A DNA stretch of 64,000 nt, taken from the NCBI GenBank assembly GCA_022711595.1, contig JAKLET010000016.1, positions 20,793 to 84,792 on the forward strand. The letters are read 5' to 3'. A model generated the notes under the pieces. The model saw nothing but the letters and a program-made list of their open reading frames with translations. It had not been told where the DNA came from and ran no database searches. The position numbers and the translations under genes are program-made. Below, in pieces: positions 17,570 to 27,299 of this stretch (the first letter of the stretch is position 1; each line of letters begins with the position of its first letter). The stretch is from Deltaproteobacteria bacterium (GTDB lineage Bacteria; Desulfobacterota; Syntrophorhabdia; Syntrophorhabdales; Syntrophorhabdaceae).

Positions 17570-19159
17570 ATGGACAAACGCACCATTATCGTGCTTGTGC
17601 TGACTATGGCAATGCTCTTCATCTTTCAGACGTATTTCATGCCGAAACAGCCTCAGCAGCAGCCGCAGACGCAGACCCATCCCGCGCCTCAGGGCGAAAC
17701 ACAAAAGCCATCGGAAAAAAAGGACATACCTGACAAGACCACCTCAGGGACCCCCCCGCCTGTCGCAGCCCCTCAGGCAACGGATAAAAAACCCATGAAA
17801 ACGGTTTCCGTGGAAACCCCTTATCTTAATGTCACTCTCACTGATCTTGGCGGCGGCATTTCCAGCGTAAAGCTCCGGAAATACAAGGCAACCGTCAAGG
17901 GGCCTGAAGAAAAGGAGATTATAGAAGACGTAAAGCCCTATGTATACAACCCTGTCGTCTTCCAAAACAATGCCTTCGACAGGACCTATTTCCAGCCGGA
18001 TAAAAGCAGGTTGACCGTTAAGGACGCACCGGCATCCGTCACCATGACGGGAACCCTCGATAACGGGACAAAGCTTAAAAAAACCTACACATTCCATCCC
18101 GATTCGTACACCGTCGATATCAATGTTGAGGTTCAGCTTTCGAATACTCAGGGGCTCTACTCTGATTTCGCCATTATATCCGACAAGAACGAATCCAGTT
18201 ATGTTTTTAAAGGCCCTTTCGTTTTCAACGGAAAAGGGTTGAAACAGATAGAAAAGATCGAAAAAACACTTGATTTCAACAAAGATTACCAGTATGCCGG
18301 GTTCGATGACGGGTTCTTTGCCTTCATCTTCATACCCACGGGAAACACGAAGCCTTCCCTTTCAATCGGCAAGACAGATAAGAACATACCCTATATCCGT
18401 CTCGCCCCCGGAGCAGACAAGTTCTCCGGCACGCTCTATTTCGGCCCGAAGAAAAGCGATATCCTGGCAAGTCTCAATATAAAGGCCGAAAAGGTGATCG
18501 ATTTCGGCTGGTTCGACATCATCGCCAAACCGCTTGTCTGGCTGCTTGACTTCTTTAACAGGTTCACTCACAACTACGGGATCGATATCATACTTCTGAC
18601 CCTCCTCATCAAGATCATTTTCCATCCTTTGAGCATCATGAGTTTCAAGAATATGCACAAGATGCAGGCAGTCCAGCCTGAGATAAAGAAACTGCAGGAA
18701 AAATATAAGAACGACAAGGCAAAGCTCAATCAGGCTCTCATGGAGGTTTACAAGTCACGCGGCGTCAACCCGATGAGCGGGTGCCTTCCCATGCTGCCGC
18801 AGATACCCGTTTTCTTTGCTCTTTACAAAGCGCTCTCAGGGGCCATCGAGCTTCGTCACGCCCCCTTCCTCTGGTGGATAAACGACCTCTCGGCGCCTGA
18901 AGACCTTTTTTCTTTCACCGTCATGGGATACTCCATACCCATAAGGATACTACCCATCATCATGGGCGCAACACAGGTCATTCAACAAAAAATGACACCT
19001 ACCAGCGTTGACCCGATGCAGCAGAAGATGATGATGTTCATGCCCATCGTCTTTACCTTCATCTTCTGGGGATTCCCATCCGGTCTCGTACTGTACTGGC
19101 TGGTCTATAACGTTGCATCCATAGCACAGCAATATTACTTCAACAAGAAGACGCGGTAA
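17570..19159 (+). CDS. yidC: Membrane protein insertase YidC
   Basis: The 529-residue protein has an N-terminal membrane anchor (residues about 5-22), a Pro/Gln-rich linker, the large periplasmic beta domain (about 60-330) typical of Gram-negative YidC, and the conserved C-terminal five-helix insertase domain (YGIDIILLTLLIKIIFHPLS, then LQEKYKNDKAKLNQALMEVY and GCLPMLPQIPVFFALYKAL). The periplasmic domain supports a Gram-negative host. The start follows GGAGGTAATG. Confidence 0.97.
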   Translation: MDKRTIIVLVLTMAMLFIFQTYFMPKQPQQQPQTQTHPAPQGETQKPSEKKDIPDKTTSGTPPPVAAPQATDKKPMKTVSVETPYLNVTLTDLGGGISSVKLRKYKATVKGPEEKEIIEDVKPYVYNPVVFQNNAFDRTYFQPDKSRLTVKDAPASVTMTGTLDNGTKLKKTYTFHPDSYTVDINVEVQLSNTQGLYSDFAIISDKNESSYVFKGPFVFNGKGLKQIEKIEKTLDFNKDYQYAGFDDGFFAFIFIPTGNTKPSLSIGKTDKNIPYIRLAPGADKFSGTLYFGPKKSDILASLNIKAEKVIDFGWFDIIAKPLVWLLDFFNRFTHNYGIDIILLTLLIKIIFHPLSIMSFKNMHKMQAVQPEIKKLQEKYKNDKAKLNQALMEVYKSRGVNPMSGCLPMLPQIPVFFALYKALSGAIELRHAPFLWWINDLSAPEDLFSFTVMGYSIPIRILPIIMGATQVIQQKMTPTSVDPMQQKMMMFMPIVFTFIFWGFPSGLVLYWLVYNVASIAQQYYFNKKTR

Positions 19160-19169
19160 GGAGGAGTTC

Positions 19170-19886
19170 ATGGACACGCTCGAATTTGAAGGCAAGACCT
19201 ATGAAGAAGCCGTCAAAAAGGCCTCTCTGGAACTAAAAGTTGAGGAAAAGGACCTCGATATAGAAGTCAAGGAAGTTGATACAAAGGGCATCCTTGGTCT
19301 CCTTGGCACGAAAAAAATACGGATAACAGTAAAAATAAAGGGACAGGAAGAAGCGGAAAGGGTCAGCGGAAGCAATGATGAAACTGAAACACCCGAGGAG
19401 TTTGGAAGGAAGTTTCTCAACGACTTCGGCAATTACATAGGGCTCGATTTCCAGATAATGGTCACCGATGTCAGTGAAAAGATCGACCGCATGCTTTTCC
19501 TCATCCAGTGCGACAATGGTGATGTGCTGGTCGGCAAGGATGGCGAGATACTTGAGGCGCTCCAGTATATCCTCAGGCTTGCCGTGGCTAAAAAATTTAA
19601 ACAAAACCTTAAAATATTAATAGATATAAATGGTTATAGAGAAAGAAGAAAAAAAGCTTTAACTATAATGGCTAAGAGATTGGCAGATAAGGTAAAAAGA
19701 ACTGGAAGAAAGCTTAAAACCGACCCCCTGAACCCCTACGAACGAAGGATCATACATACGCTCTTTAAACACAACAAGAGCGTCACCACTAAGAGCGAGG
19801 GTGAGGGGCACATTAAAAAGGTAATAATTTCCCCGACAGGAAATGTACAGGGAAGCAGCCGTGGCAATGTGCGTGGAAGACGCTGA
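19170..19886 (+). CDS. khpB: RNA-binding protein KhpB (Jag/EloR type)
   Basis: The 238-residue protein has the Jag N-terminal domain (TLEFEGKTYEEAVKKASLELK), a KH domain (about residues 90-165, with VGKDGEILEALQYIL) and a C-terminal R3H domain (PLNPYERRIIHTLFKHNK). It binds RNA and in other bacteria links to cell envelope growth. The start follows AAGGAGGAG. Odd feature: codons about 139-182 (19585-19715) switch abruptly to AT-rich codons (TTA, ATA, AAT), unlike the rest of the gene. Confidence 0.93.
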   Translation: MDTLEFEGKTYEEAVKKASLELKVEEKDLDIEVKEVDTKGILGLLGTKKIRITVKIKGQEEAERVSGSNDETETPEEFGRKFLNDFGNYIGLDFQIMVTDVSEKIDRMLFLIQCDNGDVLVGKDGEILEALQYILRLAVAKKFKQNLKILIDINGYRERRKKALTIMAKRLADKVKRTGRKLKTDPLNPYERRIIHTLFKHNKSVTTKSEGEGHIKKVIISPTGNVQGSSRGNVRGRR

Positions 19887-21246
19887 TACCATCTGTGCCG
19901 TCTCGACACCCCCAGGAGAGGGCGGCATAGGCATAATAAGGATCAGCGGCCCTGAAGCCCGGGTCATCTTCGATAAGATCTTCAGACCAAAGAACAGGAA
20001 CCTGGAAAATTATCATCCGGCCAGGCTCTACCTCGGCCACATCATCGATCCGGCGGATTCCCGACAGATAGACGAGGTGTTGGCGGTTTTTATGCCGGCC
20101 CCCGGGACGTACACCCGCGAAGACATCGCCGAGATCCATTCCCACGGTGGTTTCGCAGTCCAAAAGGCCATACTTGCCGTCATCGTCAATGAAGGCGCCC
20201 GTCTTGCCAGGCCAGGCGAGTTTACGAAAAGAGCGTTTATGAACGGCAGGCTGGACCTTATTCAGGCAGAGTCTGTTCTCGACGTCATCAGAAGCGCCAC
20301 CGACGAGGAGCTGCGCTATGCCCTTTCCTACCTCAAGGGTGACCTGTCGAAAAAAATGGGTTCTTTCAGGGAGATCCTGAAAGGACTTCTTGCGGAGGCT
20401 GAGGCATCGATAGATTTCCCCGAAGAGGACATCAATATAGACCTCTTTGGTCATCTTCAGCCGCTTGAAAAAATGCAAAACGAGATTGACGGCCTCATTT
20501 CCTCATACTACGAAGGAAAGGGATTGAAACAGGGGTACGAGGTATTGATAGCCGGCAGGGCGAATGTCGGGAAATCAAGTCTCCTTAACGCCCTGCTTTC
20601 CCAGGAGAGGGCTATCGTCACGGACCTGCCGGGGACGACGAGGGATCTTATAGAAGAAGCGGTCTGCCTGGACGGGATCAAAGTCAGGCTCATCGACACC
20701 GCTGGTATAGGAACACCTCAAAACGCGGTCGAAGAGGAAGGCATCCGCAGGGTAAAACAGAAGGCCTCCGAGGCAGATCTCATCATTTGGGTTCTTGACG
20801 GATCGCAACCCTATAAGAACGAAGATGAAGACGTATTTAATACAATTAAACCATATAATTATATAGTTGTAAAAAATAAATTGGATATTACTCAAATATT
20901 TAATGATAACACATTGATATCAAAAAATATTAACGAATGGTTAGAAATATCAGCAAAAGAAAGGATAGGCCTTGAAGCATTGAAATCGATATTATTATCA
21001 GCACTTACAAAGGGGGGCCGCAGCAGCGGCGGCCTGCTCATAACCACCGTTCGTCACCGGGATATCCTCATGAAGGTCTCGGCCAATATAACTGCTGTCA
21101 TAAGAGGCCTTAATGCGGGGATGCATATTGAGCTTGCTGCCTTCGAGCTCAGAGAGGCACTTCACCATCTCGGTGAGATCACGGGGGAAACCTGTACCGA
21201 AGAGATCCTCGGCGACATCTTCAGCAGGTTTTGCATAGGCAAGTAA
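19867..21246 (+). CDS. mnmE: tRNA uridine-5-carboxymethylaminomethyl modification GTPase
   Basis: The protein has about 459 residues. It shows the N-terminal folate-binding domain (STPPGEGGIGIIRISGPEA), a helical domain interrupted by a Ras-like G domain (GRANVGKSSLLNALL, DLPGTTRD, DTAGIG, KNKLD) and the invariant C-terminal FCIGK. With MnmG it modifies wobble uridine of tRNAs. I chose ATG 19867, overlapping khpB by 20 bp; ATG 19843 is also in frame. Codons from about 20826 to 21003, in the G domain, switch to strongly AT-rich usage, then revert. Confidence 0.95.
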   Translation: MCVEDADTICAVSTPPGEGGIGIIRISGPEARVIFDKIFRPKNRNLENYHPARLYLGHIIDPADSRQIDEVLAVFMPAPGTYTREDIAEIHSHGGFAVQKAILAVIVNEGARLARPGEFTKRAFMNGRLDLIQAESVLDVIRSATDEELRYALSYLKGDLSKKMGSFREILKGLLAEAEASIDFPEEDINIDLFGHLQPLEKMQNEIDGLISSYYEGKGLKQGYEVLIAGRANVGKSSLLNALLSQERAIVTDLPGTTRDLIEEAVCLDGIKVRLIDTAGIGTPQNAVEEEGIRRVKQKASEADLIIWVLDGSQPYKNEDEDVFNTIKPYNYIVVKNKLDITQIFNDNTLISKNINEWLEISAKERIGLEALKSILLSALTKGGRSSGGLLITTVRHRDILMKVSANITAVIRGLNAGMHIELAAFELREALHHLGEITGETCTEEILGDIFSRFCIGK

Positions 21247-21283
21247 GGCGGCTTTGATCAGCCTGAGTGACTATGTTATAAAA

Positions 21284-21393
21284 AGCGCTTGAACAGCTTT
21301 AACGTCAGATGTAAAGAAACCGCCAATTTCTTGAAGATATTCCCTTGAACGTTCAAACAGCTCGAGCTGCTTAAACTGTTCAAGCTGTTTTTA
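21284..21393. repeat. Inverted array of 9-bp units, GCTTGAACAG type, between convergent genes
   Basis: The right arm reads TTGAACGTT, CAAACAGCT, CGAGCTGCT, TAAACTGTT, CAAGCTGTT. The left arm GCGCTTGAACAGCTTTAAC is close to the reverse complement of the end of the right arm. The array lies between the stop codons of mnmE and the exported protein at 21391, so it may act as a two-way terminator; on the plus strand the right arm runs into TTTTTA. Confidence 0.7.
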
Positions 21394-21867
21394 CTTGCTC
21401 CTCACTCTCTCCACTTTCCCTGAGGGGCTCTTTTCAAAGCAAACATTGTCATAGAGAACGCCCAGGATCGATTCCTGGTTATAGTAAGACCAGGGTTCAC
21501 CGTCGCTGCGGACCTCAGGTTTTTCGGTCTTGGTCGCCACATCGTACTCCTTTGTTGCGATAATGCGGTATTTGCTCGATGAACAATCAAGCTCTATGAG
21601 GCTTTTCACCTTGTCAAATTCTTCGTCGCCTTTACCCTTTTTTACTATCCGCTCCCATACCCTGACAATGCGTTTTCCGGGCCTCTCGATACTGGTGGAA
21701 TCGTAATAGTATCTCTGGTTTTCACTTTCGAAATACACCTTCCATGGCCCGGCCGGTGCCGGTGTCTGGGTCTGGGCCGGCGCCTGTGCCTGTGCAATAC
21801 ACACAGCCGCTGCCAGGACAAAGAAAGCCGCGATGAACCCCCGCAATATCCTTCCCCTTATCTTCAT
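21391..21867 (-). CDS. Exported protein with surface-adhesin-E-like domain
   Basis: The 158-residue protein has a signal peptide (GFIAAFFVLAAAVCIAQAQA) and a mature domain with WKVYFESENQRYYYDSTSI, VWERIVKKGKG, SLIELDCSSSKYRI and a closing cysteine region, which resembles the surface-adhesin protein E family. The ATG at 21867 follows GGAGTGACC. A second, shorter paralogue occurs at 58670. Such proteins are widespread in Gram-negative bacteria and mostly uncharacterised; attachment is only a family label. Confidence 0.7.
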   Translation of the reverse strand: MKIRGRILRGFIAAFFVLAAAVCIAQAQAPAQTQTPAPAGPWKVYFESENQRYYYDSTSIERPGKRIVRVWERIVKKGKGDEEFDKVKSLIELDCSSSKYRIIATKEYDVATKTEKPEVRSDGEPWSYYNQESILGVLYDNVCFEKSPSGKVERVRSK

Positions 21868-21920
21868 GGTCACTCCTTATGTTTTGTGTACCTCATTATC
21901 CCTTTTTCGGGCCGCATTCG

Positions 21921-24074
21921 TCAATAAGGATGATTGCGGTTATCCTGTTCGGGTGCCAGCGGCGGTGCCGTAAAGGGTTGTGCAAAATCGTCAGCAGGGA
22001 AACGGCCCAGGACAGAACTCATAAAACTCATCCATATGGGAAGACATACCCTTGCCCCGCTTTCACCCCTGCCAAGGGACGTCCTTGCGTCAAATCCCAC
22101 CCAAACCCCTGTGGCGACATGCGGCGAATATCCGACAAACAAGGCATCGTAGTAGTTGCTTGTCGTCCCCGTCTTCCCGGCCACAGGATACCCCACCGCA
22201 GAAGCCCCTTTTGCAGTTCCATACTGAACAGGGCCCTTGAGAAGTATGTTCATGGCCGCAGCTACATTCTCGGGGATGGCCCTTTCCTTCTGCACGCCAT
22301 TCTCCTCCAGGACGGTCCCGTCCCGATCAACCACTTTTCTGATGAAGATCGGTTTGACGCGGCTCCCCCCGTTCGCGAAAGCGGCGAAACCCTTGACAAG
22401 TTCCACAAGGGTGATGTTCGATGAGCCAAGCGCAATGGAGAGGTTGTCCTCTATATGGGTCTCTATGCCAAGGTCCCTTATGGTCTCCTTGACGGGGGCG
22501 ATGCCGATCTCTTCAAGGAGCCTCACCGTTGCCGCATTCTTCGAATATGCCACGGCATCGCGTATCGAGATCTCTCCCACGTACTTGCCGTCATAGTTCT
22601 TCGGGGTCCACGATCTGCCTGCGCCGATGGAGTAGGTTTTGGGTTCGTCGAGGAGCATGGAATCAAGGGTAAACCCTTTTTTGAGCGCCGTTACATAAAT
22701 GAAGGGTTTGAAGGCGCTGCCGGCCTGCACTTTTGCCACTGTCGCCCTGTTGTAAGGGCTTTTTTCAAAGTCTCTGCCCCCCACGATGGCATAGACATAT
22801 CCCGAGTTGACATCGATGCTTACAAGGGCCCCTTCCACTTTCAGGCTCCTCACAGGTTCGAAAAGATGGATCTTTTTCTTGTCCACCCCGGTACAGAGGC
22901 CCTTTATCACATCACCCGGCTTAAAGGGAAATGAATCGATCTTCAGGATCCCCTTCTGTTCGCCCGCGTAGACCGAGTATCCTTCCTTGATCCTTTCCGA
23001 GACAAGCAGATCGTAGGTCTTTCCGGACGTCACCGGCGTAAGCCTGATATCCCGCTCCTGGGCCTTCCTGTAATCATCCCATTTTCTGCGTTCCATGTGG
23101 TAAACGACCGTATATTCGCCTTTTCTGCGCTCATACTGCGAAAGACCCCTCTTGACCGCATCTTCGGCAATCCTCTGCATCTGCTTGTCGACGGCGGCAT
23201 ATATCTTCAGGCCCTTCCTGGAAAAAACCCCCTTGCCGTACTTTTCTTCAATGTAACGGTAAATGTGGTCCTTGTAGTAACTGTCTGAAAAGACACCATT
23301 GTCTTCCCTTATATGGGGCCTTTCCTTGAGCATTTGCTGTTTTGCCTTCTGGGTGATGAAACCCTTTTCAGCCATCTGTTCGATGACATATTCCTGTCTT
23401 ATCCTGGCGTTCCCCGGATGCTTCTTCGGGGTATAGCGCGAAGGGGCCTGCACGATGCCGGCAAGCAGGGCCGCTTCGGCGGGGGTCACCTCCCAGACGT
23501 TCTTCCCGAAGTACACTTGCGACGCGGCCTCGACACCGTAAACTCCATGGCCCATGTAAATATTGTTGAGATAAAGGTTCAGAATGTCGTTCTTGTGGAG
23601 ATAATTTTCAAGCTTGTATGCAAGTATGGCTTCCCTGACCTTCCTGCTCAGGCTCTTCTCCGGGCCAAGCACCAGCGACTTGATGACCTGCTGCGTTATA
23701 GTGCTTCCTCCCTGGGCCATCCTGCCGTACATGACATTTTTAACGAAGGCCCTGAGAATGCTCAAGGGATCCACGCCTCCATGCTTGAAAAAATCGGCAT
23801 CCTCGGCGGCAAGAAAGGCCTGCTTGACGTGTTTCGGTATCTTGTTGTATTGAACGAAGACCCTGTTGTCGGGCACGAAAAGATAGGTCAACTGGTCGTT
23901 GACATCGTAAACGCTGCTCACCGGTTTGTTCTTGAGATGCTTCAAGGCCACGACAGAAGGTATATCGTTGACCAGATAAAGGATAAAACCGGCCGCAAAG
24001 AGCACCAGGGCGGTAATAAGGATGACCAGCAGAAATGTATACGACCTTGAAGATCTGCTCTTTTTCTTCTTCAA
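21921..24074 (-). CDS. Class A penicillin-binding protein (PBP1A type)
   Basis: The 717-residue protein has a basic cytoplasmic tail, one membrane segment (about residues 13-33), a glycosyltransferase-51 domain (AAEDADFFKHGGVDP, GGSTITQQ, KLENYLHKNDILNLYLN) and a transpeptidase domain with SxxK in GSAFKPF, SxN in SKN and KTG in GKTGTTSNYYDALFVGYSP. It polymerises and cross-links peptidoglycan at the inner membrane. The start is TTG at 24074, overlapping the stop of the adenine-deaminase-like gene, which suggests coupling; I found no ATG that keeps the membrane anchor. Confidence 0.93.
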   Translation of the reverse strand: MKKKKSRSSRSYTFLLVILITALVLFAAGFILYLVNDIPSVVALKHLKNKPVSSVYDVNDQLTYLFVPDNRVFVQYNKIPKHVKQAFLAAEDADFFKHGGVDPLSILRAFVKNVMYGRMAQGGSTITQQVIKSLVLGPEKSLSRKVREAILAYKLENYLHKNDILNLYLNNIYMGHGVYGVEAASQVYFGKNVWEVTPAEAALLAGIVQAPSRYTPKKHPGNARIRQEYVIEQMAEKGFITQKAKQQMLKERPHIREDNGVFSDSYYKDHIYRYIEEKYGKGVFSRKGLKIYAAVDKQMQRIAEDAVKRGLSQYERRKGEYTVVYHMERRKWDDYRKAQERDIRLTPVTSGKTYDLLVSERIKEGYSVYAGEQKGILKIDSFPFKPGDVIKGLCTGVDKKKIHLFEPVRSLKVEGALVSIDVNSGYVYAIVGGRDFEKSPYNRATVAKVQAGSAFKPFIYVTALKKGFTLDSMLLDEPKTYSIGAGRSWTPKNYDGKYVGEISIRDAVAYSKNAATVRLLEEIGIAPVKETIRDLGIETHIEDNLSIALGSSNITLVELVKGFAAFANGGSRVKPIFIRKVVDRDGTVLEENGVQKERAIPENVAAAMNILLKGPVQYGTAKGASAVGYPVAGKTGTTSNYYDALFVGYSPHVATGVWVGFDARTSLGRGESGARVCLPIWMSFMSSVLGRFPADDFAQPFTAPPLAPEQDNRNHPY

Positions 24075-25807
24075 AATATGATCACGCCTTTTCTGACATC
24101 ATAAGTTCCCGAAACGGTTATCCTCAACTCAACAATGGATGTGAAGGTCAGAAAGCACATGGTCCAGAGGGGGTCGTCAAGAATGCTTCCCAGGGAATGG
24201 AGGACATCATTCGTTCTCTGTATGGCCGGTCCCAGTTCGCGAACGGGCAAACGAGACATTGTGGCACCGAAGGGAAGCGCCAGGGTATGGATGACATGCC
24301 CGTCATCGACGATAGCGATGCCTCCTTTCATGTCAAGGACCGTATTGGCGGCAAGGGCCATGTCGTCATCGTCGAAACCATGGACGATAAGCCCGTGCGT
24401 CTCGTGGGCCACCGTGGACGCAATGCCTCCAGCCCTGGCCCCGAAACCGCGTATAAAGCCCTGTCCCCATCTTTTGCGTTCTCTGCGGGTATAGAGCACC
24501 TTGCGCACATCGCCATCCAGGTCGGGCATTATCATATTTCCCTGCCGCGGCAGATCCACATCGAGGCGTTTTGTGACGGTACGGTCAACAATATCGATAA
24601 CCGGGACCGCCTCCCGGCTTTCCCTTTCGATCAAAAAATCTGCTGCAGTCGCCTTCTCCGGAAAATAGGGGTTATGCTCAGTCCCGACATGCGGGATGGG
24701 CGAAACGGCCCTCTTCAGGGTCCCGTCTTCGGCTGCAAGGGTGCCACGTTCAAAAACCTTGACGGGTGTAGGATTCGCTAGGTTTTCGAGCAGGAGAATG
24801 TCCGCTATCCTGCCCGGGGTCAGGCTGCCGATATCATTATCGAGCCTGAAATACCTCGCCGGATTGAGAGTTGCCATCCTGATGGCATCTCCCGGATCGA
24901 GGCCGTAAGCGATCGAATCCCGTATGACATGGTCCATGTAGCCTTTACCGACCAGATCGGCAGCGAATATACCGTCGGAGACAAGGATGATAGTATCCTT
25001 CGGCAGATCTTTTATGGCGGGGCAAAGCTCCTTGAGGTCGCTCCTGATTGAACTGTGACGGACCATCGTATAGAGCCCGAGCCGTATGCGGTTCTTCAGA
25101 TCGGCGGGGCGGATCGATTCATGACAGGACGTAACGCCTGCCGCGACAAGGGCGTTCAAGCGGTCATAGGACGCGCCGAGCGTGTGGCCTTCTATGTTCT
25201 TCCCCATTGAGCGCGCCATCAGCATCCGTTCAAGTATCTCGTCCTCGTTCTTCATTATCCTCATATACGGTGACAGTTCGCTCACTGAGACACATTCGGG
25301 ATAACGGGAGAAAAGGCTCCAGATATCATAAAGGGAAAACATCTCCCCGCCCTCCACCTCGGGATATGGCGGATAAGTCGCAGGTACGCCCCACAGGTAT
25401 TTCATGTTGAAACGTCCCGCCTCTTTTAGGACCTCCAGGAAACCCTTGAAACCAATGGAATTGATCATGTCGTGGCCGTCGGAAAAGACCGTTGTCGCCC
25501 CGCGGGTCACAACAACGTCAGAGAACGTTGCGGGGTTGTAGAAAAGGTCTCCGTGCCCGTGTGCATCTATATAACCGGGTACCGCAACAAGCCCCCCTGC
25601 ATCCACCACTTCCGTATCCGGCCCTATCACGGCCTTCCTGTCCCCAACATATGCTATCCAGCTGCCGTGGGTCCACAGATCACCCCGGAAGGTCTCCCCG
25701 GTGAACACGTCAAAAACAGATGCGCCCTCGATCACAATATCCGGCGCCTGATCCGCGTTTGCAACGGCGACAAGCCCCTTCAGATCCTTCAATGTCTTTT
25801 CGATCAT
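24071..25807 (-). CDS. Adenine deaminase-family amidohydrolase
   Basis: The 578-residue protein matches the length and layout of adenine deaminase (Ade): metal-binding HxH in DAHGHGD, RGATTVFSDGHDM, EGHTLGASYDRLNALVAAGVTSCHES and a C-terminal NPARYFRL region. The usual TDD of Ade is replaced by VSDG, so only one aspartate remains. Substrate may therefore be adenine or another purine-like ring. It lies downstream of an MFS transporter and overlaps the PBP gene. A paralogue is at 27300. Confidence 0.8.
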   Translation of the reverse strand: MIEKTLKDLKGLVAVANADQAPDIVIEGASVFDVFTGETFRGDLWTHGSWIAYVGDRKAVIGPDTEVVDAGGLVAVPGYIDAHGHGDLFYNPATFSDVVVTRGATTVFSDGHDMINSIGFKGFLEVLKEAGRFNMKYLWGVPATYPPYPEVEGGEMFSLYDIWSLFSRYPECVSVSELSPYMRIMKNEDEILERMLMARSMGKNIEGHTLGASYDRLNALVAAGVTSCHESIRPADLKNRIRLGLYTMVRHSSIRSDLKELCPAIKDLPKDTIILVSDGIFAADLVGKGYMDHVIRDSIAYGLDPGDAIRMATLNPARYFRLDNDIGSLTPGRIADILLLENLANPTPVKVFERGTLAAEDGTLKRAVSPIPHVGTEHNPYFPEKATAADFLIERESREAVPVIDIVDRTVTKRLDVDLPRQGNMIMPDLDGDVRKVLYTRRERKRWGQGFIRGFGARAGGIASTVAHETHGLIVHGFDDDDMALAANTVLDMKGGIAIVDDGHVIHTLALPFGATMSRLPVRELGPAIQRTNDVLHSLGSILDDPLWTMCFLTFTSIVELRITVSGTYDVRKGVIIF

Positions 25808-25832
25808 ATTCTTTTCATTCTTCCTGTCATTG

Positions 25833-25850
25833 TTGAACGATTACGTTCAA
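25833..25850. promoter_or_regulatory. Short palindrome upstream of the adenine-deaminase-like gene
   Basis: TTGAACG and CGTTCAA flank a 4-base spacer, 26 bp upstream of the start codon. Flanking bases partly extend the symmetry. It could be an operator or a leader hairpin. No regulator is identified. Confidence 0.35.
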
Positions 25851-25959
25851 TGTAGCCTAAAAAACCCTTCTTTGGCAAGAAATTAGAAAAAGGTTCAAGG
25901 CTCAAGGATAAAAGACAGTTCCAGGGAAAACCTAAAAACGTGGAACTTTTAACGTGGAA

Positions 25960-27210
25960 CTATTTTTTAAAGGTCTCTTCGCACTGCATGACGCTCACGA
26001 GGGCGACGATGCTGATGACGAAGTATATCCAGAGCATCTGTCGGTAAGCGAAAAGGGGGTAAGACCCGGAGGCATTACCAGCCCTGTCCAGGACGAAACC
26101 CATGAGCGGCTGAAATATGATGGCACCGATGAACGGGAAGAGATTGACGGTACCCATTGACGTCCCGGCTATCTCGGCCGGGAAGAGTTCCTTTATCGTG
26201 ACGATGGCAAGGACCCCGACTGAACTGATCGTGACACCCATGAAGAAAAAAAGCACATAAAGCGCAGCAATGCCGAGACGGTCAAAAAAATAAAGAGCGA
26301 AGGCAAAACACAGGACGTTGAGCGCCGATGACCAGACAAGTATCTTCTTCCTGCTTTTGAGCGTCTTGTCGGAAAGGTGGCCTATGATGGGACTCACAAA
26401 GATCATGGCGAAGGCTATCATTGAGAGGATGTTGCCCGCCGTGCTCTTGCTGAGCCCATAGACATCGGTAAGAAACGGTCCGGCCCACAGCCCGAAGAAC
26501 CCGAAGAGCGCCCCTCCACGCATAATGAACCAGATCGCGATGCTCCAGAAAGATCTGTTCCGCAGGATGACACGGAGGTCATTGAACACGTTGCGCCTGG
26601 CCTGAAAGACTGCCTCGCCTTCCTCTATGATGGACGGGAGACCTTTCTTCTCGGGTGTATCCTCAACAAATCTCCATATGAAAAACACGACGGCCAGGGA
26701 CAGGATGCCCACGATGACCGTTGCTGATCTCCATCCGAAGGCCTCCGACAGAACGGCCAGCGGTGTGGTGGCCGAATACCACCCGATGCCGCCCACTGCC
26801 ATCAGTGCTCCCGAGACCCTCGCCATCTGGGCCCCATGGAACCAGTACGCGAAGATCCTCATCGTCGACACGAAGACCGCCGACAGGCCGAAACCGACAA
26901 AGGCACGGGCCACCGCGGCAATGCCGAAATACGGGGCCAGGCCGAAACCGATAGCTCCGATGGAGGCGACAAGGCTGAAAAGAACAATGGTCTTCTTCGG
27001 TCCCCATGAATCGGAGAGGATTCCCACGGGGACCTGCATCAGACCGTATGGGTAAAAATATGCCGAAGCGAGCACACCGAGGGCGGTAGCCGATATGTTG
27101 AAGCTGTTCACCAGGTCCTGCGCGACGACCGCCGGTGAAACCCGATGAAAATATACTATCAGGTATTGCAGCGCGAGGATGACGAAAAGATACCACCTGT
27201 GACGGGTCAC
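25960..27210 (-). CDS. MFS transporter
   Basis: The 416-residue protein has about twelve predicted membrane segments. The MFS loop motif appears as GILSDSWGPKKT between segments 2 and 3 and as GHLSDKTLKSRKK in the second half. It begins MTRHRWYLFVILALQYLIVYFHR, resembling the anion:cation symporter / D-galactonate-type MFS group. Its place between two adenine-deaminase paralogues suggests a nucleobase-like or organic anion substrate, which is inference. A possible attenuated repeat (two copies of ACGTGGAAC at 25936-25965) lies at its 3' end. Confidence 0.85.
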   Translation of the reverse strand: MTRHRWYLFVILALQYLIVYFHRVSPAVVAQDLVNSFNISATALGVLASAYFYPYGLMQVPVGILSDSWGPKKTIVLFSLVASIGAIGFGLAPYFGIAAVARAFVGFGLSAVFVSTMRIFAYWFHGAQMARVSGALMAVGGIGWYSATTPLAVLSEAFGWRSATVIVGILSLAVVFFIWRFVEDTPEKKGLPSIIEEGEAVFQARRNVFNDLRVILRNRSFWSIAIWFIMRGGALFGFFGLWAGPFLTDVYGLSKSTAGNILSMIAFAMIFVSPIIGHLSDKTLKSRKKILVWSSALNVLCFAFALYFFDRLGIAALYVLFFFMGVTISSVGVLAIVTIKELFPAEIAGTSMGTVNLFPFIGAIIFQPLMGFVLDRAGNASGSYPLFAYRQMLWIYFVISIVALVSVMQCEETFKK

Positions 27211-27299
27211 CGAAAATCCCTCTTTATATCAGAACCGATAAATTTTTAATCACAACAATACTTTGCAAGACACATGCTTTTTAAGTAAAATAGAATGAT

